Shown one piece after another: positions 46,606-58,132 of a stretch of 64,000 nt of DNA. The stretch covers positions 34,816,824-34,880,823 of the forward strand of contig CM018035.1 of NCBI GenBank assembly GCA_008638375.1. Reading direction: 5' to 3'. Source of the DNA: Nyssa sinensis. Its lineage: Eukaryota > Streptophyta > Magnoliopsida > Cornales > Nyssaceae. Under the pieces are notes generated by a model. It was not told where the DNA came from and did no database searches. It saw only the letters and a list, made by a program, of their open reading frames with translations. Every line of letters starts with the position of its first letter. Within the stretch, counting starts at the first letter, position 1. The translations under genes and the position numbers were made by a program.

Positions 46606-47407
46606 GGCATAAAACCGCTCAATCCTGTGGTGGGCCCAGAGTAAGACACAACATAACAAAACAAAATCGAACCAGACTCCAAGGAAGGGTAACAAAACAA
46701 CAGACTTCAACAGAATTAACAGGATATATCAGAAGGCAGGATAGAACAAAATCATGCCACAAGTAATGCAGATCAAGAGGTATGCATGAAAGCATATGCA
46801 TTTAAAACAGTTCAGTGTATAAACAGTTCAGCATATAAAGCAGTATAGTATACAGAAAATATACACCAAGTCAGGAGTCCGAGTTACTCACAAACTCGTG
46901 CTTATCTCCATTCACAGATATCCCCCAGATGCGTTAGGTACCTCCATGCATATCCTCAATAATCATCATCCTGAATAATCATCATTAATTACAGACAGGT
47001 CAGAATTTAACCATTCATATATTATTCATTACCCTAGACGTCTATCGGATTGCCTAAGATAATCTAATGGCCTATTACTCTCTCATTGAGTTTCAACTAA
47101 GGCTATTATATTCCTTAATTAAGCTTAATAATTATCAGGGTTATAATATGAGTCATCCAGACTCTATCGCTATCCATCCCACTTACCAAATCTTTATACG
47201 AGGCATTATAACTAGGCATAAAACTAAATTTATCATTATTGACTAGTAACCCCAAAACCATAAAAGATATTACATTTGTTCAGGATCTTGCCAAACTGCA
47301 CTTTAAGATTTAATTGACAAATATTAGTACAGGAGCAAAGATGGAAAAGAAGTAATTACCTGATGTTAGTACTATTGGATTCATCCAACTCAACTCCTGC
47401 CCCTTCT

Positions 47408-47785
47408 TCATCTTCTGGTCACCGACATCACTCTTTTCACCCCCCATGACGGATTGCTACTTGGGGAATAATCAAGAACTGCCTTATGTGCAGGATTTGA
47501 CATGGCAGTTGCAGCCAACACACTAACAGGTTCGCCAGCAGTGAAGAAACTCTGGGGCTTAGTTCCAGCCTTGACCCCATACCTAAATTGGATAATCGAA
47601 TTACTACATACATTCTTCACCGTGCCATCATAATAGGTAACAACATCCCGAAGGACGACCATTAAGTTTTTGAATAAAGTTCCAAGCTCAGTCAACCTTC
47701 TAGATGAACGGACAATAACTTCTCTACTTGTTGAACTCGTGATTCCCTCTTCATGCCAAGCTAATCGATCCTTCCTAAAACACAT
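47408..47785 (-). pseudogene. NRPD1: Captured fragment of Pol IV/V largest subunit (NRPD1-like)
   Basis: An open frame of 125 codons lies wholly inside the solo LTR and is sense to it. Residues about 15-100 read as the catalytic C-terminal core of a plant-specific RNA polymerase largest subunit: RSSRRLTELGTLFKNLMVVL, then YYDGTVKNVCSNSIIQF (the YDGTVRN / IIQF signature shared by Rpb1-type subunits), then GEPVSVLAATAMSNPAHKAV and LDYSPSSNPSW. The last two, with SNPAxKAVLD and PSSN, distinguish Pol IV/V from Pol I-III. Family similarity stops at PSW. The last residues and the first dozen or so look like LTR sequence. GAAGCAG just upstream resembles a splice acceptor, and CAGGTAATT near 47356 a donor. 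The whole subunit is over 1,300 residues, so this is a small piece. I favour NRPD1 over NRPE1 but cannot prove it by eye. Confidence 0.75.
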
Positions 47786-49185
47786 CCCTGCTTCAATTCG
47801 AAGTTGTTTGCTGCAGCTCCCACAATTTATCTCATTCTCAAGCCAACAACTCCCTTATTACCAATTGCACGCCCAAAACCATATGGGACTGCTGCACTAT
47901 CATATTTCTTCATAAACTAATCCTTATTTTCCAAAGAGAAACCTGACCCTTAAATTCTGTAGAGGATCCTGTTGGTCCTTGTTGTAGTCGAGCAATCGCC
48001 AACACAAAAGGACCCAACGTGATCCACCCTCACAGCGACTGCTACGCAACTCGATCACTGTCGTTCCCCTCTCTGCACCACTACACCCATAAACATACAC
48101 ATATGTATACATGGATCAACTCATCAGGAACAGCCGTCTCCACAGAACTCCTATGACTGCCCACAACTCCATTCTTGTGAAGATAATCCAGTCCCAATAA
48201 CAACTATTTGTGCTTTCTATTTTACCAGATTTTTTTCTTTTGTACATGAACTCTGTTCAATTGCAATGGAAACTGATTTGGGCATCAATAGAATCCAGTG
48301 GGTTTGACAAATGAACCGGCAATATTCCCTTCAACATTACATTTTCCAATTTACTAATAACCCAAGAGGGACTCTAAGAACAAGTTCCAAATACTCAATC
48401 TCATCCTCTGATTTTTACTATGCACAACAGTTCAAGATATTTATGAATTCGATCCCTCCTACAATCAGTAACCAAATCGAAACGGAAGAAACCCTCAAAT
48501 TCTTCAACATTCGGACCACGCCCTTGTTCCCTCAAGATCAAGTTATGTACCTGCTGCACCGCAACTCCCGTAGCAGCAGCCTCAAAATCCCAATTTCAAA
48601 AATGCATCCTTTAGCTTCCCTTTTCCTTCAATTTCTCAGCACCACAACCAACAACACAATATATATATATACATATATATATTTATATATTTATTAATTC
48701 TGCTGCACCGCTACACAAGACGCACGTATATATACACATACCTTTGCTACTGCGTGCTGTTGCTTCGTGCCACTGCTCCAACAATTTCGGTTCTGCGGCA
48801 TCCAACGGCAGCTCCTCTAATCGGCTAAATCAGCCTTCCCCTGCACCGCTACTGCCGTCTCACTCCCAAACCCAATCACGTATCAGATTTCTCTCTCAAT
48901 TTGACCCACAAACAAACCGAGCTACTCAATCAAAAGCACATCTCTGCTCTTGATTAGCCGCAGCACCCGGCCACCATGCACACACACACCATGACCTGCT
49001 GCTCCATCACTCCTTTTTGCTTTTCTTGGTCGGTTTTCTCCAGCCTAGAGCATTCTAGAAGTGACCCATTTTATCCATTTCTCACGTGTTCCAGCAGCTT
49101 CTACGTTGCTATATTTCTCTTCTTTTTCTTTGCTTTCTTCAGTTTCCTTCAGCTTCTTCAAGAAGCTTCTTCAAGCTTTTACTTT

Positions 49186-49189
<4 letters not shown>

Positions 49190-49221
<32 letters not shown>

Positions 49222-49272
49222 TTAGGCTCCTTTACTATTTTAAAATATAACTTATATATATATATATATATA
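49190..49272. repeat. (TA)n microsatellites in solo LTR
   Basis: Two TA tracts lie near 49191-49220 and 49252-49272. A similar TA/TACA stretch is at 48659-48692. They generate spurious Tyr/Ile-rich frames. Confidence 0.9.
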
Positions 49273-49723
49273 TTCTTTTGAGTTAATGTCTTCTATTATC
49301 TTATTACAATTATATAAAATATAATTTCTATATATTTTATGTATACTATTCCCATTCCAAAATATTAAATTATGGAATGGCGACCAATTTGGTATAAAAT
49401 CAGTGCTCGATATCATTATTATATATTTTACTGATTTTAGGCTTCATTAATAATTTATTTTGTATTCGTATTATCTGCGTAATTAATTTATCCGTATCAA
49501 TCCCATTGATTTATCCTGGCACTCGGTTAACCGAGTCGTCTATTTCCCGAGCTTATATTATTATTTTGTGGTCTGAGTTAATTTTATATTTCCTAATAAT
49601 TAATTCAATCATGGCTCACTGTACTTTGGCCTATTTCGAATCGTTATCGTCACGTAATTTATTTTTTTATTAAATCAAGGTACAGTCTTGGTTCATGTCG
49701 AATTCTCGGGATATTACAGCCTC

Positions 49724-49836
49724 TGCATTTCATCTCTATAATTGGCTATGTCTTTTCTGATTTTGGCCAAAATCTGAAGTAATTGGTCTTAATCCATAAT
49801 AATAAGGTGCAATGATTCGCTTGATTTTGATGCCAT
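49724..49836 (-). pseudogene. gag start of element E, proximal part
   Basis: The - strand ATG at 49836 starts MASKSSESLHLIIMD, followed by a TAA (probably from Gln CAA), then DQLLQILAKIRKDIANYRDE, a short coiled-coil-like helix. After the solo LTR the frame continues at 45617. Its position about 0.5 kb inside the element E LTR fits the start of gag. Confidence 0.6.
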
Positions 49837-50013
49837 GGTTTTCGGGCTCAACTGAGGGAATAAGAGCTGTAATGGGGTCGGAAACCTCAATGAATTTTTT
49901 TGATCACCAAATAAGTGCAGAGCAGTTTGAATCCAAGCCAATAGTCCAAAGAGTTTTTTTATTTCAAAATTTAGGGAAAAAAGAGAGAAGAAGAAAGAAA
50001 CTGCTTTGGGCGG
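49837..50013 (-). other. Leader of element E
   Basis: Non-coding stretch between the putative gag start and the CACTA-like insertion. Apart from purine-rich GAGAGAAGAAGAAAG near 49982-50000 I see nothing in it. Confidence 0.4.
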
Positions 50014-50319
50014 CACTGGTATAAAATGGTTTTTTTGCGACGCACGCTGCACGTCGTTGATAATGTCTGCACGTTGCAAAAAATCCTCCAACACGACGTC
50101 GTTTTATTTAGTAAGACTATTACCGACGGACTCATGGGCATCGCTAATAATCTATTTCTCGTAGCCAAAAGTTGTGCGCCTATTTATTTTGCGCGGGAAG
50201 CAGATTTTTCACTCCTTTTAGCGACGCCCAACGTGTGCATCTCGAATAGTGTCTTTTAGCGATGCACATATGTGCGTCGCTAATAATGCGTGTCGCTAAA
50301 AATAATATTTTTTGTAGTG
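50014..50319. mobile_element. Small non-autonomous CACTA-like element
   Basis: The right end reads TTTTTTGTAGTG, the complement of the CACTACAAAAAA terminus of plant CACTA (En/Spm) elements. The left end starts CACTGGTATAAAATGG and aligns with the inverted right end through a shared GCGACGCAC about 23 bp in. Subterminal GCGACGCA / GCGTCGCTAATAATG motifs repeat in both orientations. At 306 bp it can encode no transposase. I find no matching 3 bp duplication, so the left boundary is tentative. Confidence 0.6.
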
Positions 50320-50413
50320 ATTGTGGGTGCCAGCACCGGAAAATATGTGCGTCGCTAATAATGCGCGTCGCTAAAAATAATATTTTTTGTAGTGATTGTG
50401 GGTGCCAGCACCA
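50268..50413 (+). repeat. 75 bp tandem duplication spanning the CACTA-like terminus
   Basis: Units 50268-50342 and 50343-50413 are nearly identical. Each contains the subterminal repeats, the GTAGTG terminus and about 20 bp of flank (GTGGGTGCCAGCACC). The duplication therefore copied the element end together with its target. Confidence 0.85.
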
Positions 50414-51959
50414 GGAAAAAAGAGAAAACGTGTGTCATCCTTTTTATGGATTTAAAGGGATCCTGATTGTCTCATTTTGCTAAAGGTGGGAAGGGATGCC
50501 TCTTATAGGAGATAAAGAGATTGAGGAGTCGCCAGCTTGTTTTTAGGCAAAAAAAAAAGCAAACTCGTTACAGCAGAACATAATCAAAAGAAAACTGAAA
50601 AGGAATGGAATAGTCAAAATTTACATCGCCTTGTCTCCTAATTATATTATAAAGATTCCTTGACATGGATCAAATAAAATAAAACATTGAAGTAAAGTAA
50701 AAACCAAAGAAAATATGGATCCGGGGGCTAAGGTACAAAGTGGGAAGGTGTTAGGCACATAACCTGCCCAATCCTAATGGATCGGCCTCGAATATTCACT
50801 TGCAAGACTATTTTGTCATGAGAAAACTGAAAAGAGGGATGTGAGTCCAGAAGAGATAAATAATAAAAGATCCAATGTAAAGAAATAAAACATAACAGAA
50901 AAGATAAAAAGAAGATCCGAATCGGGCCCAAAAGCGGCCTACGTATCCTTTCAGAAAATGGAATCAAAGTCACATTGTTCTCCGGTTTACCCTCTTTTAT
51001 CAAGAGTGATAAAAGAAATGAGATCAAACGGATCTAAAGAAAAAAGAAACTGTTAAAGGTTTGAAAGAGTACCTTATCCAGTCGTGGTAGTCGGGCAGTA
51101 CTTTAACTAGGAAAGTCTGAATCGGAGACTTTAATCGGGCATATCTCCTGGCTTGTTCTTCGATTTGGAAAGCGTTGCTTCGACTTGTTTCTCGAAGGAA
51201 GGTTGTCACTTCGGCAGGGCTTCGGCCTCGAGAGAGGGTGAGTTCTTATAGAGATAACTCTAAAATTAAACTAATAGCGTGCTGCTATAGAAATCCTGTA
51301 TTTTCTTCCTTCAAATTGATGACTAAGGGGCTCTATTTATAGGAAAATATAGAGATTTAATCCAATGGTCTAAAATGAAACCCTAAAACGGAGGGCTAGG
51401 ATCATGTCTTGAGTGATAATTATCTAATTAAATAAATAAAAAATTAAATAAGAATGATTATCCTAACTAAATGAATTAATAAATAATTACTGACAATGCA
51501 CGAACTAATAGAATTGGTGTCTACATGCAAGAGCCAATAAGATAAAAAAAAAATATATAGAATTTAATTAAAAAATAAACTCTAAAATGAAAACGTCTAG
51601 GTCCAATGTGTCTCCATTTAAGGAAATATCAAGCAACCAGATTTATAGGAAACTCTAAAAGTGAAAAGTCCTAATTAAGCCTGAATAGACTACTATCACT
51701 CAAGATTACTAAATTACTCCCAATTTGGTGGAGAATCTTTAGATTGCCACAAGACATATGAAATGATCGAATTACTCCCAATTCTTTACCAAAGGGCTAA
51801 AGTTACCAAAATACCCCCAGAGGGATAAATGATATGGAAATTACAAAAATGCCCCTCAAGTGACTAGGAAAGTCTTACTAAGGATAGGAGTATGCTAAAA
51901 TTACCAAAATACCCTTAGTGGGTAAAAAGGTGCCAAAATTATCGAAACTTCCTCTAATG

Positions 51960-52458
51960 GGCAGAAGACTCCTAACAAGAGTGGAACTCTGTCAAGAAGA
52001 GCCCTACTTAGACTGGGACTCTGGTAGGAGAGTCCTAACGGGAGTGGGAATCTATCGGGAAGAGTCCTACTTGGACTAAGACTTTAGCAAGAGAGTCCTA
52101 ACAAGAGTAGGACTCTATCGGTAAGAGTTCTACTTAGAGTAGGACTGTAACAAGAGAGTCTTGACGGGAATGGGACTCTATTGGAAAGAATCCTACTTGG
52201 ACTCGGACTCTAATAGGAGAATCCTAACGAGAGTGAGACTCTATCAAGGAAGAGTCTTACTTAGATTGGGACTCTGTCAAGAGAGTCCTAACGATAGTGG
52301 GACTCTATCGGGAAGAGTTCTACTTGGACTGAGACTTTAGCAAGAGAGTCTTAACAAGAGTGGGACTCTCTTGGAAAGAGTCCTACTTGGACTGGGACTT
52401 TGATAGGAGAGTCTTAACGGGAATAAGACTTTATTAGGAGGAGTCCTATTGGGAATAT
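51960..52458. repeat. 62 bp tandem array in element E LTR
   Basis: About eight units of 61-63 bp are each made of two related halves of about 31 bp (AGTCCTACTTGGACTGGGAC and AGTCCTAACGAGAGTGGGAC). The array resumes briefly after the nested solo LTR (GGGAAGAGTCCCTACTTG near 55769-55787). Confidence 0.88.
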
Positions 52459-52622
52459 TGTCACGGCCTGAGACCCACCTTCTACGGATCTCGAATCACG
52501 AACCCGGCCCAACCTTGTTGTCGAACCGGATCTGAACTTGTTACACAAGTAGTGCTACTAACATACAAGAACTATCATAACATAAACATAAATAGCGAAA
52601 GACTTAAAATAAAAGTTACATG

Positions 52623-52656
<34 letters not shown>

Positions 52657-55600
52657 TTCTCAAAATACAAACTGTAAAATTTCTTTAACTACTGTTCATC
52701 CCTAAGACGTGGATGATATAGAAGGCTACAAGATTGTACTACATATTACACTTACAACTTCCAAAAATGTCCATGTCCAAGTAGCAGGCTCTATGGTCTC
52801 TACTCTCAACATTTGTTCCTAAAATATTTTAAAATAAATTAGAATGAGCTAACTTAAGCTCAGTAAGTAATTCTCCTTTACTCTGTCATGTGTACAAGTT
52901 AATATAGAAAGGCATAATCTAAAAAGAACTAGGATAATGCAAACATGATAGCCAGTCAAGAAATATAGAACTCATCAATGAATATCAAATGGTAGGAAGC
53001 TCAAATGATAAATCAATGGAAATCTGAAATGATAATAAATATCATGTTGCTACAATCATGAGCTGTCTCAAGCATAATCAGTATGTACTCAATAAAAAAT
53101 TGTGCAATCTCATGATCATTCATAAAGAAATAATATGATCATCTATGATAGTGATATCAACAAAAGTAGATGCACCTTAACTTGGGGCCCGGCATACCCC
53201 CTAAGCTCATATTTAGGCCCAAATCAGGGTCTCTAAATAGTACTAAGCTCTGTATATACATATCTCTACGTCCTATGCCTCCCATAGCCACGTAGCTGGT
53301 GTTCCTCCTATAACCTTGACCCGTAAGTCATAGTAAGCATCAGATGGAGTTTGTGACTAAGCACAAATCCGACACTTATAATATATCAAGATCATGCTAC
53401 TTTCCTCAAAGAGTATAGTGGAATCATAACTGGTTCTTGGCAACATAATATAACTATAGCTTTTTAGGGCTAAGGTTACAAGGTTGCCGCGAACATAACT
53501 AGCTGGTCCTTTTGGCTCTGGGTACAAGTGTACAAAAGAGTCTATGCACAAGTATACAAAAATCATGATCAAGAAATATGGCAATCAACATAGTCCACAA
53601 GATAGAACAATATCGTAAATGTGGATTCAATAAACTTTCTAGCATGTATGAAGTACAATGGATAGTGTATAAAAAACTGATGACATGGCTAGAAGTCTCA
53701 TATGTAGAGATCAGATCTTACTTACCTCTTACTGTATTCCTCTAGAAAGTCAATCCGCTTTCTCTTTTCCTTTTGATGTTCCTATGATTCAGTAAACACA
53801 TCTCAGTCTATATTTACATCATCTATGTTATTCTTCAAATTTTATGTCTCTTTACTATAAGTATCTTGTTTTCTAAAATAAACTCTACTATTAAGTCTAG
53901 AATGTCGAACAAAGTCGGTTTAGGCTTTCACGGAATTCAATTTGGATATTTGTACTAAAAAAGGTAAAATGGTTATTTTGTACTTTTACCTATCTTTACT
54001 TCTTAAGACCATTTTTCATAAATCAGACTTACTGTTGAGTCTGGAATGCTTGAAATAATAAAAATTTACTATTCATTTACTTTAATCGGAGTCCATTTGA
54101 CTCACTTTTGACTTTAGGGTATTTTAGTAATTTTTCCTATTTAAATTTAATTTAAATCATTATTAAATAATTTAATCTTGGGTCAGAACATAATTAATCC
54201 TAAATTCAGGGTCTATTTATAATTTCTAAAACTTTTGCGCCAATCCGTAAAATCAGAAACTACTATTCCAATTTAGAATAGCCAAACAGTGGATAACTAC
54301 TAAACTAGAATAGGATATCCCTATTCCCAAGGAAGCCCAATTTCAATTTACTAACCTTGCATCCAAACATCCCCATTTTCATTAATACATAAATCAAAAT
54401 GATGCAGTATTAAGGGTCTAACTTGCTGGTGGGTCGGGTCTGACCCAAAACCTGAACCGACCCTGAACCAAACTCGATTCATTATTTATTGCGTTCTCCG
54501 GTGGGGTTCCGTCATCCCCTCCGGCGATGGCCAATATTTTCTAATCACATTTCTAACCATTCTCAATGTATTTTTCTTCGTAATATCATGGGGATTGTAA
54601 CCCTAGGCTTAGTTTTCCATTTCATTCAATATAACTTCACGAATTTGGAGAAAATAGTGGGTCTCCGGTGAGACCCGAATCTTCGGTAAGGGTAAGTGTT
54701 TCAATTTCGTGCATAACCACTAACTGTTTTTGCTCATTCTTTCTCTTATTCTCTTTCTACACCTAAGAGGAACATTTCCTCATTGTTTAAACTAAGTTTA
54801 ATGCATAAAATTGAAATTCTCCGATTATCACCCCTACCCTGTAACTGGGTATTTCTTACTCATTTCTACACCATTTTCAGTCATTGTTTTTGCAAAAGAG
54901 TCCTTATAGCATGCTCTTTAAGTCCTTACTCTTAAACCAAGCATTCAAGCTTTGAATGTAAAAAAAAAAAGAATTTGGGTTTCTTACCTTAGTGAGCTTT
55001 TGGCTCGCAAATTCTATTCTCTTCCTTCTTTGTTTCTTCCTTGCTTCACTTCTGTTCCACTTCTAGATCCTCAATCAACTCTTAGTTTCTCCCTTTTTCC
55101 TTTGTTTTTTTTTAATTTCTCTAAACCCACTACGCATATATATAGGCAATTCTCACTGCCCTCTCTCTTTCCTCCTCCTTCCTCTCTCTTTCCTTTTTCT
55201 TTTCTTTCTTTTCTGCTTTTCTTCTTTTGTTTTCTTAACATTTATTGTTCTAAGATATTTGTATAATATATATATATATATATATATAATATTCATATAT
55301 ACACACACTAGGTACACACACTACTGCAGACAGTGGTTGTGTCAGCTCCCTTGCATGCTTTTGCATGCATATATATATATATCTATAATACATATACATA
55401 TACATTTTTATACTATATATACATATATATATTTGTATATATATATATATATATATTACATTATCACAAGTATATATATATATATACTCATATGTGTATA
55501 CATAATATACTATACACGTACATCTATGCATGTACGGGTCTACGTGCATGATTTTTCATACTGTCGGGTTCCTCGTACAGGTGATCCTAGGGTACTCAGA

Positions 55601-55756
55601 ATCGATTGTAACTTTGCTCATGTGATTGACATTATCATATGTTTTGAAAACTATATATCATTCATTACAATACATATCTGGGTTACAAGTCGATATTACA
55701 CTATTTGACTCGGCCTACCTTAGTTTGAATACCATATTCTGGGTCAAGGTGTTACA
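52459..55756 (-). mobile_element. Solo LTR, 3,298 bp, with TSD AATAT
   Basis: The + strand starts TGTCACGGCCTGAGACCC and ends GGTCAAGGTGTTACA. AATAT lies on both sides (52454-52458 and 55757-55761). It resembles the family A LTR in layout: AGCTCAGTAAGTAATTCTCC near 52858, the TCCAATTTGAC-type boxes near 53880-54130, a pyrimidine-rich tract near 55010-55230, and TA-rich microsatellites near 55262-55500 plus one near 52627-52653. No internal region and no real genes. Confidence 0.88.
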
Positions 55757-55856
55757 AATATGACTCATTTGGGAAGAGTCCCTACTTGAAGTAGGTTTTT
55801 TAACATAATCATTAGTGTTTACTACTTAATCAAGGGTCACAAAATGAGGTGTTTAC

Positions 55857-58117
55857 ACCCCTTGTGAATCCAAAACTTGGAAGCACGGGGCAAGATTAAG
55901 GTGACATAGAGTTGAGATTGTGAAATCTTGGGAAGTCGGTGGATTTAACAACAAATCTATATGAGAGATAGTCTGAGGAAGACTTAATGAATAGTAACGT
56001 GAGGAGTTTGAGACTCTAGATGGATTGATGACATATCAGAAATATGAGGATTCTTGACTGAGTCGTATAGGGTAAAGACAAATGGACCCTTGGGAGGCAA
56101 ATACTGATTGAACGAGACTATTAAGTGAACATTATGAAATGTGATGGTTCTAAAGGGGATTGAGACGTGATGAATGATCATTGGAAAAAATTCAATAGAT
56201 CTTGTTAGTCTAGGTGACAATATGACCCAATTGTGAGCAGGTACTTCATTGAGTTAACTGAATTTATTTCAAAAGATAAATGATTGATGACTCTAAATGA
56301 CTTTTGAGAATTTAAGTAATCTGACAATTAAAGAGATGGAGATTATGGCATAATGTCTAGAAAAACTGGTGAAGACAACGATTGTGCCAAAGTGATTACA
56401 TAATGCCTTGAGATACTACAAGAACAATTGAGATTAAGGTAGAAAATAAGAATAACAAAATCTGTGAAACTAAGGAAGTTGAGAATTTTCATAATGGGAA
56501 AAACGTGACATAATCTTGATGAACTTTGAATGTCAAATGTAACGATAAAATGATGGGATGGCTAATTGATGTGAACAATCCTGAAATATGATATAAAGTC
56601 ATAGAATGTACAAGAAACTCCCTATACGGTTGAATAAGTTCTTGAAAGAACAAATTTGTAAAAATTGAATAACGTCTGAAGAAAGAAATGTAACATGTGA
56701 TGAAAAATCGAATATGATGACGAGCATAAGAAATGAGACATTTGAACAACCCTTCTGAGCAAAGATAAGTGAAACCAAAATAATAGTTATAAATTAAAAA
56801 GTCATAAGACTTTGAGATTTGAACTGACCAACTGGTGTGGAAAATTCAAGGTAAACCAAATATGATAACATCGTTAAGAAAACTTTCGAAGTAAACTGTC
56901 ATATGAAGAATCAGTGACTGGGGTAAAAGACTACCTAAATTTTTCGAAGTATAGCTACTATACTTTAATCTATGAAGGAATGAGAAATCAAAATCTGTGT
57001 AAAGCTCGATTTTGAGCAAGAAATAAAAGGTCTTCGTACCAGTCTATAATTTGACCAAAAAAACAAAGAAAAAAAAATGGAGGAACTGATTTCCTCAACT
57101 TATCTAATTCATAAAAGGATGAATGCACATGAACTGACATGAACCAAAAGATGTTCATGAAAACAAAAAGGAATATGACGTTGAAAATGCTGAAGGGAAA
57201 TACGATAATGGTTGTAATCAAAGAAAGTCCAATAGACAAAAAGAAACTTAAATGAGTGACATTACAAATCTCGCAACCGAATGCATGTAGTAAATCCGAG
57301 GCGGAACTTGTGATAAAAAAAATGGGAGGAGAAATCGGAAAGACAGTTGTGTATAAGCTTCGGATAGATGAAAATCCAAACCCTTTCTTCCATATTATTA
57401 TCCTAAGCCTTCATATGAATCCAATTGGAATAATGTGAATCCATCAAGAATTCTGTCCTTAGTAAAACTTAAAGTACTCGAATGAGAAGCCAAAACACTC
57501 TAAATGATAGAAGTAGTGTAGTCTAGTTACACCGTTGACTTCCTATGACCACTACCAAAGAAATAGATAGAAAAGAAAAGATTAAGGTATTAGATACCTT
57601 TACCTGGCACATGATGCGCCACACGACGCCAACAGAAATTGAGATATCATGAACAATAAGGTAATCACGACCTAATACCAAATGAGATGAATATAACGAC
57701 TAGATGTGGAACTACTCAAGATACTGGTAACAAGGAAAAATAGTCAAGTAACTGAAAAGATGACTCAGGGTGAGTAATAAAAGTAATCGACCCCTAGTCA
57801 TAGATCTAAGAACTAAAGAAATACACATGGGAAGGTTAATACTAAGATTTGGAGACAATAAGTTAAAAGTCCCAAAGAAGTTAAAAGGTCAAACCCTTGA
57901 TTTTCAAAAATTTACTATTGAATTAAAACAAAGGGGAATACAAAAGAACTATGAACCCTGTATAAAGAAATCTTCTTGCTTGAGAATATAGTATCTGAAT
58001 ACTAGAGACAAGTGCAAGAGACAGATTAAAAAGGGAAATATAATGATGAAATTGGCATGAGGAAATAATAGAGTTTCTTAGATTATGAACATTTGAGTTT
58101 TGGGGACAAAACTCAAT
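55857..58117 (+). mobile_element. Decayed internal region of a + strand chromovirus (family F)
   Basis: This stretch is colinear with the reverse complement of the family A internal region: about 56020-56060 matches 13545-13575, 56270-56300 matches 13290-13330, and 56915-56960 matches 12530-12590. It has only short chance frames. The end reads TTTTGGGGACAAAACTCAAT, a decayed form of the usual pol end. Its left part is cut by the insertion of element E. Confidence 0.65.
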
Positions 58118-58132
58118 TTAAGGGGGGTAAAA
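58118..58132 (+). other. Polypurine tract of family F
   Basis: TTAAGGGGGGTAAAA immediately precedes the LTR start TGTAATACCC at 58133 and shows that this element runs on the + strand. Confidence 0.8.

Larger units (their letters stand above)
45623..49718 (-). mobile_element. Solo LTR, 4,096 bp, with TSD GCCTC, carrying a host gene fragment
   Basis: The + strand starts TGTCACATCCCGC and ends GGGATATTACA. GCCTC lies on both sides (45618-45622 and 49719-49723). There is one LTR and no internal region, so this is a solo LTR left by LTR-LTR recombination. The orientation is read from the TGTAATATCCCG start on the - strand, by analogy with family A. It interrupts a gag frame. It is longer than the other LTRs here, partly because it holds an RNA polymerase-like coding fragment (47408-47785) and a tandem duplication at 46421-46605. 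Confidence 0.88.
50404..55856 (-). mobile_element. LTR of element E, split by a solo LTR
   Basis: The right end reads AATGAGGTGTTTACA, so on the - strand it starts TGTAAACACCTCATTTTG at 55856, a terminus seen in many plant LTR elements. The region GGAGTCGCCAGCTTG (about 50526) and GGGGCTAAGGTACAAAGTGG / GGTGTTAGGCACA (50725-50760) is a familiar plant LTR segment. The left end near 50404 is uncertain because the CACTA-like element and its duplication lie there. On the - strand, TGGCACCCACAAT just inside looks like a primer site. Without the nested LTR it would be about 2.15 kb. Confidence 0.6.

Noticed and set aside
46452..46766. A 104-codon Arg/Thr-rich frame
   Set aside because: It is low-complexity GAACAG/GAACTGA repeat translated, and spans a tandem duplication.
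48311..48697. A 128-codon frame in the solo LTR
   Set aside because: It ends in a translated TA microsatellite, has no recognisable motif and is antisense to the LTR.
49837..50094. Longer - strand frame reading into the gag start (from 50094)
   Set aside because: Upstream of the ATG at 49836 it translates leader and CACTA-like sequence with a Phe/Ser-rich low-complexity stretch. It is not conserved gag.
55259..55708. A 149-codon Tyr/Ile-rich frame and its partner on the other strand
   Set aside because: TA/CATA microsatellite translation within the solo LTR.
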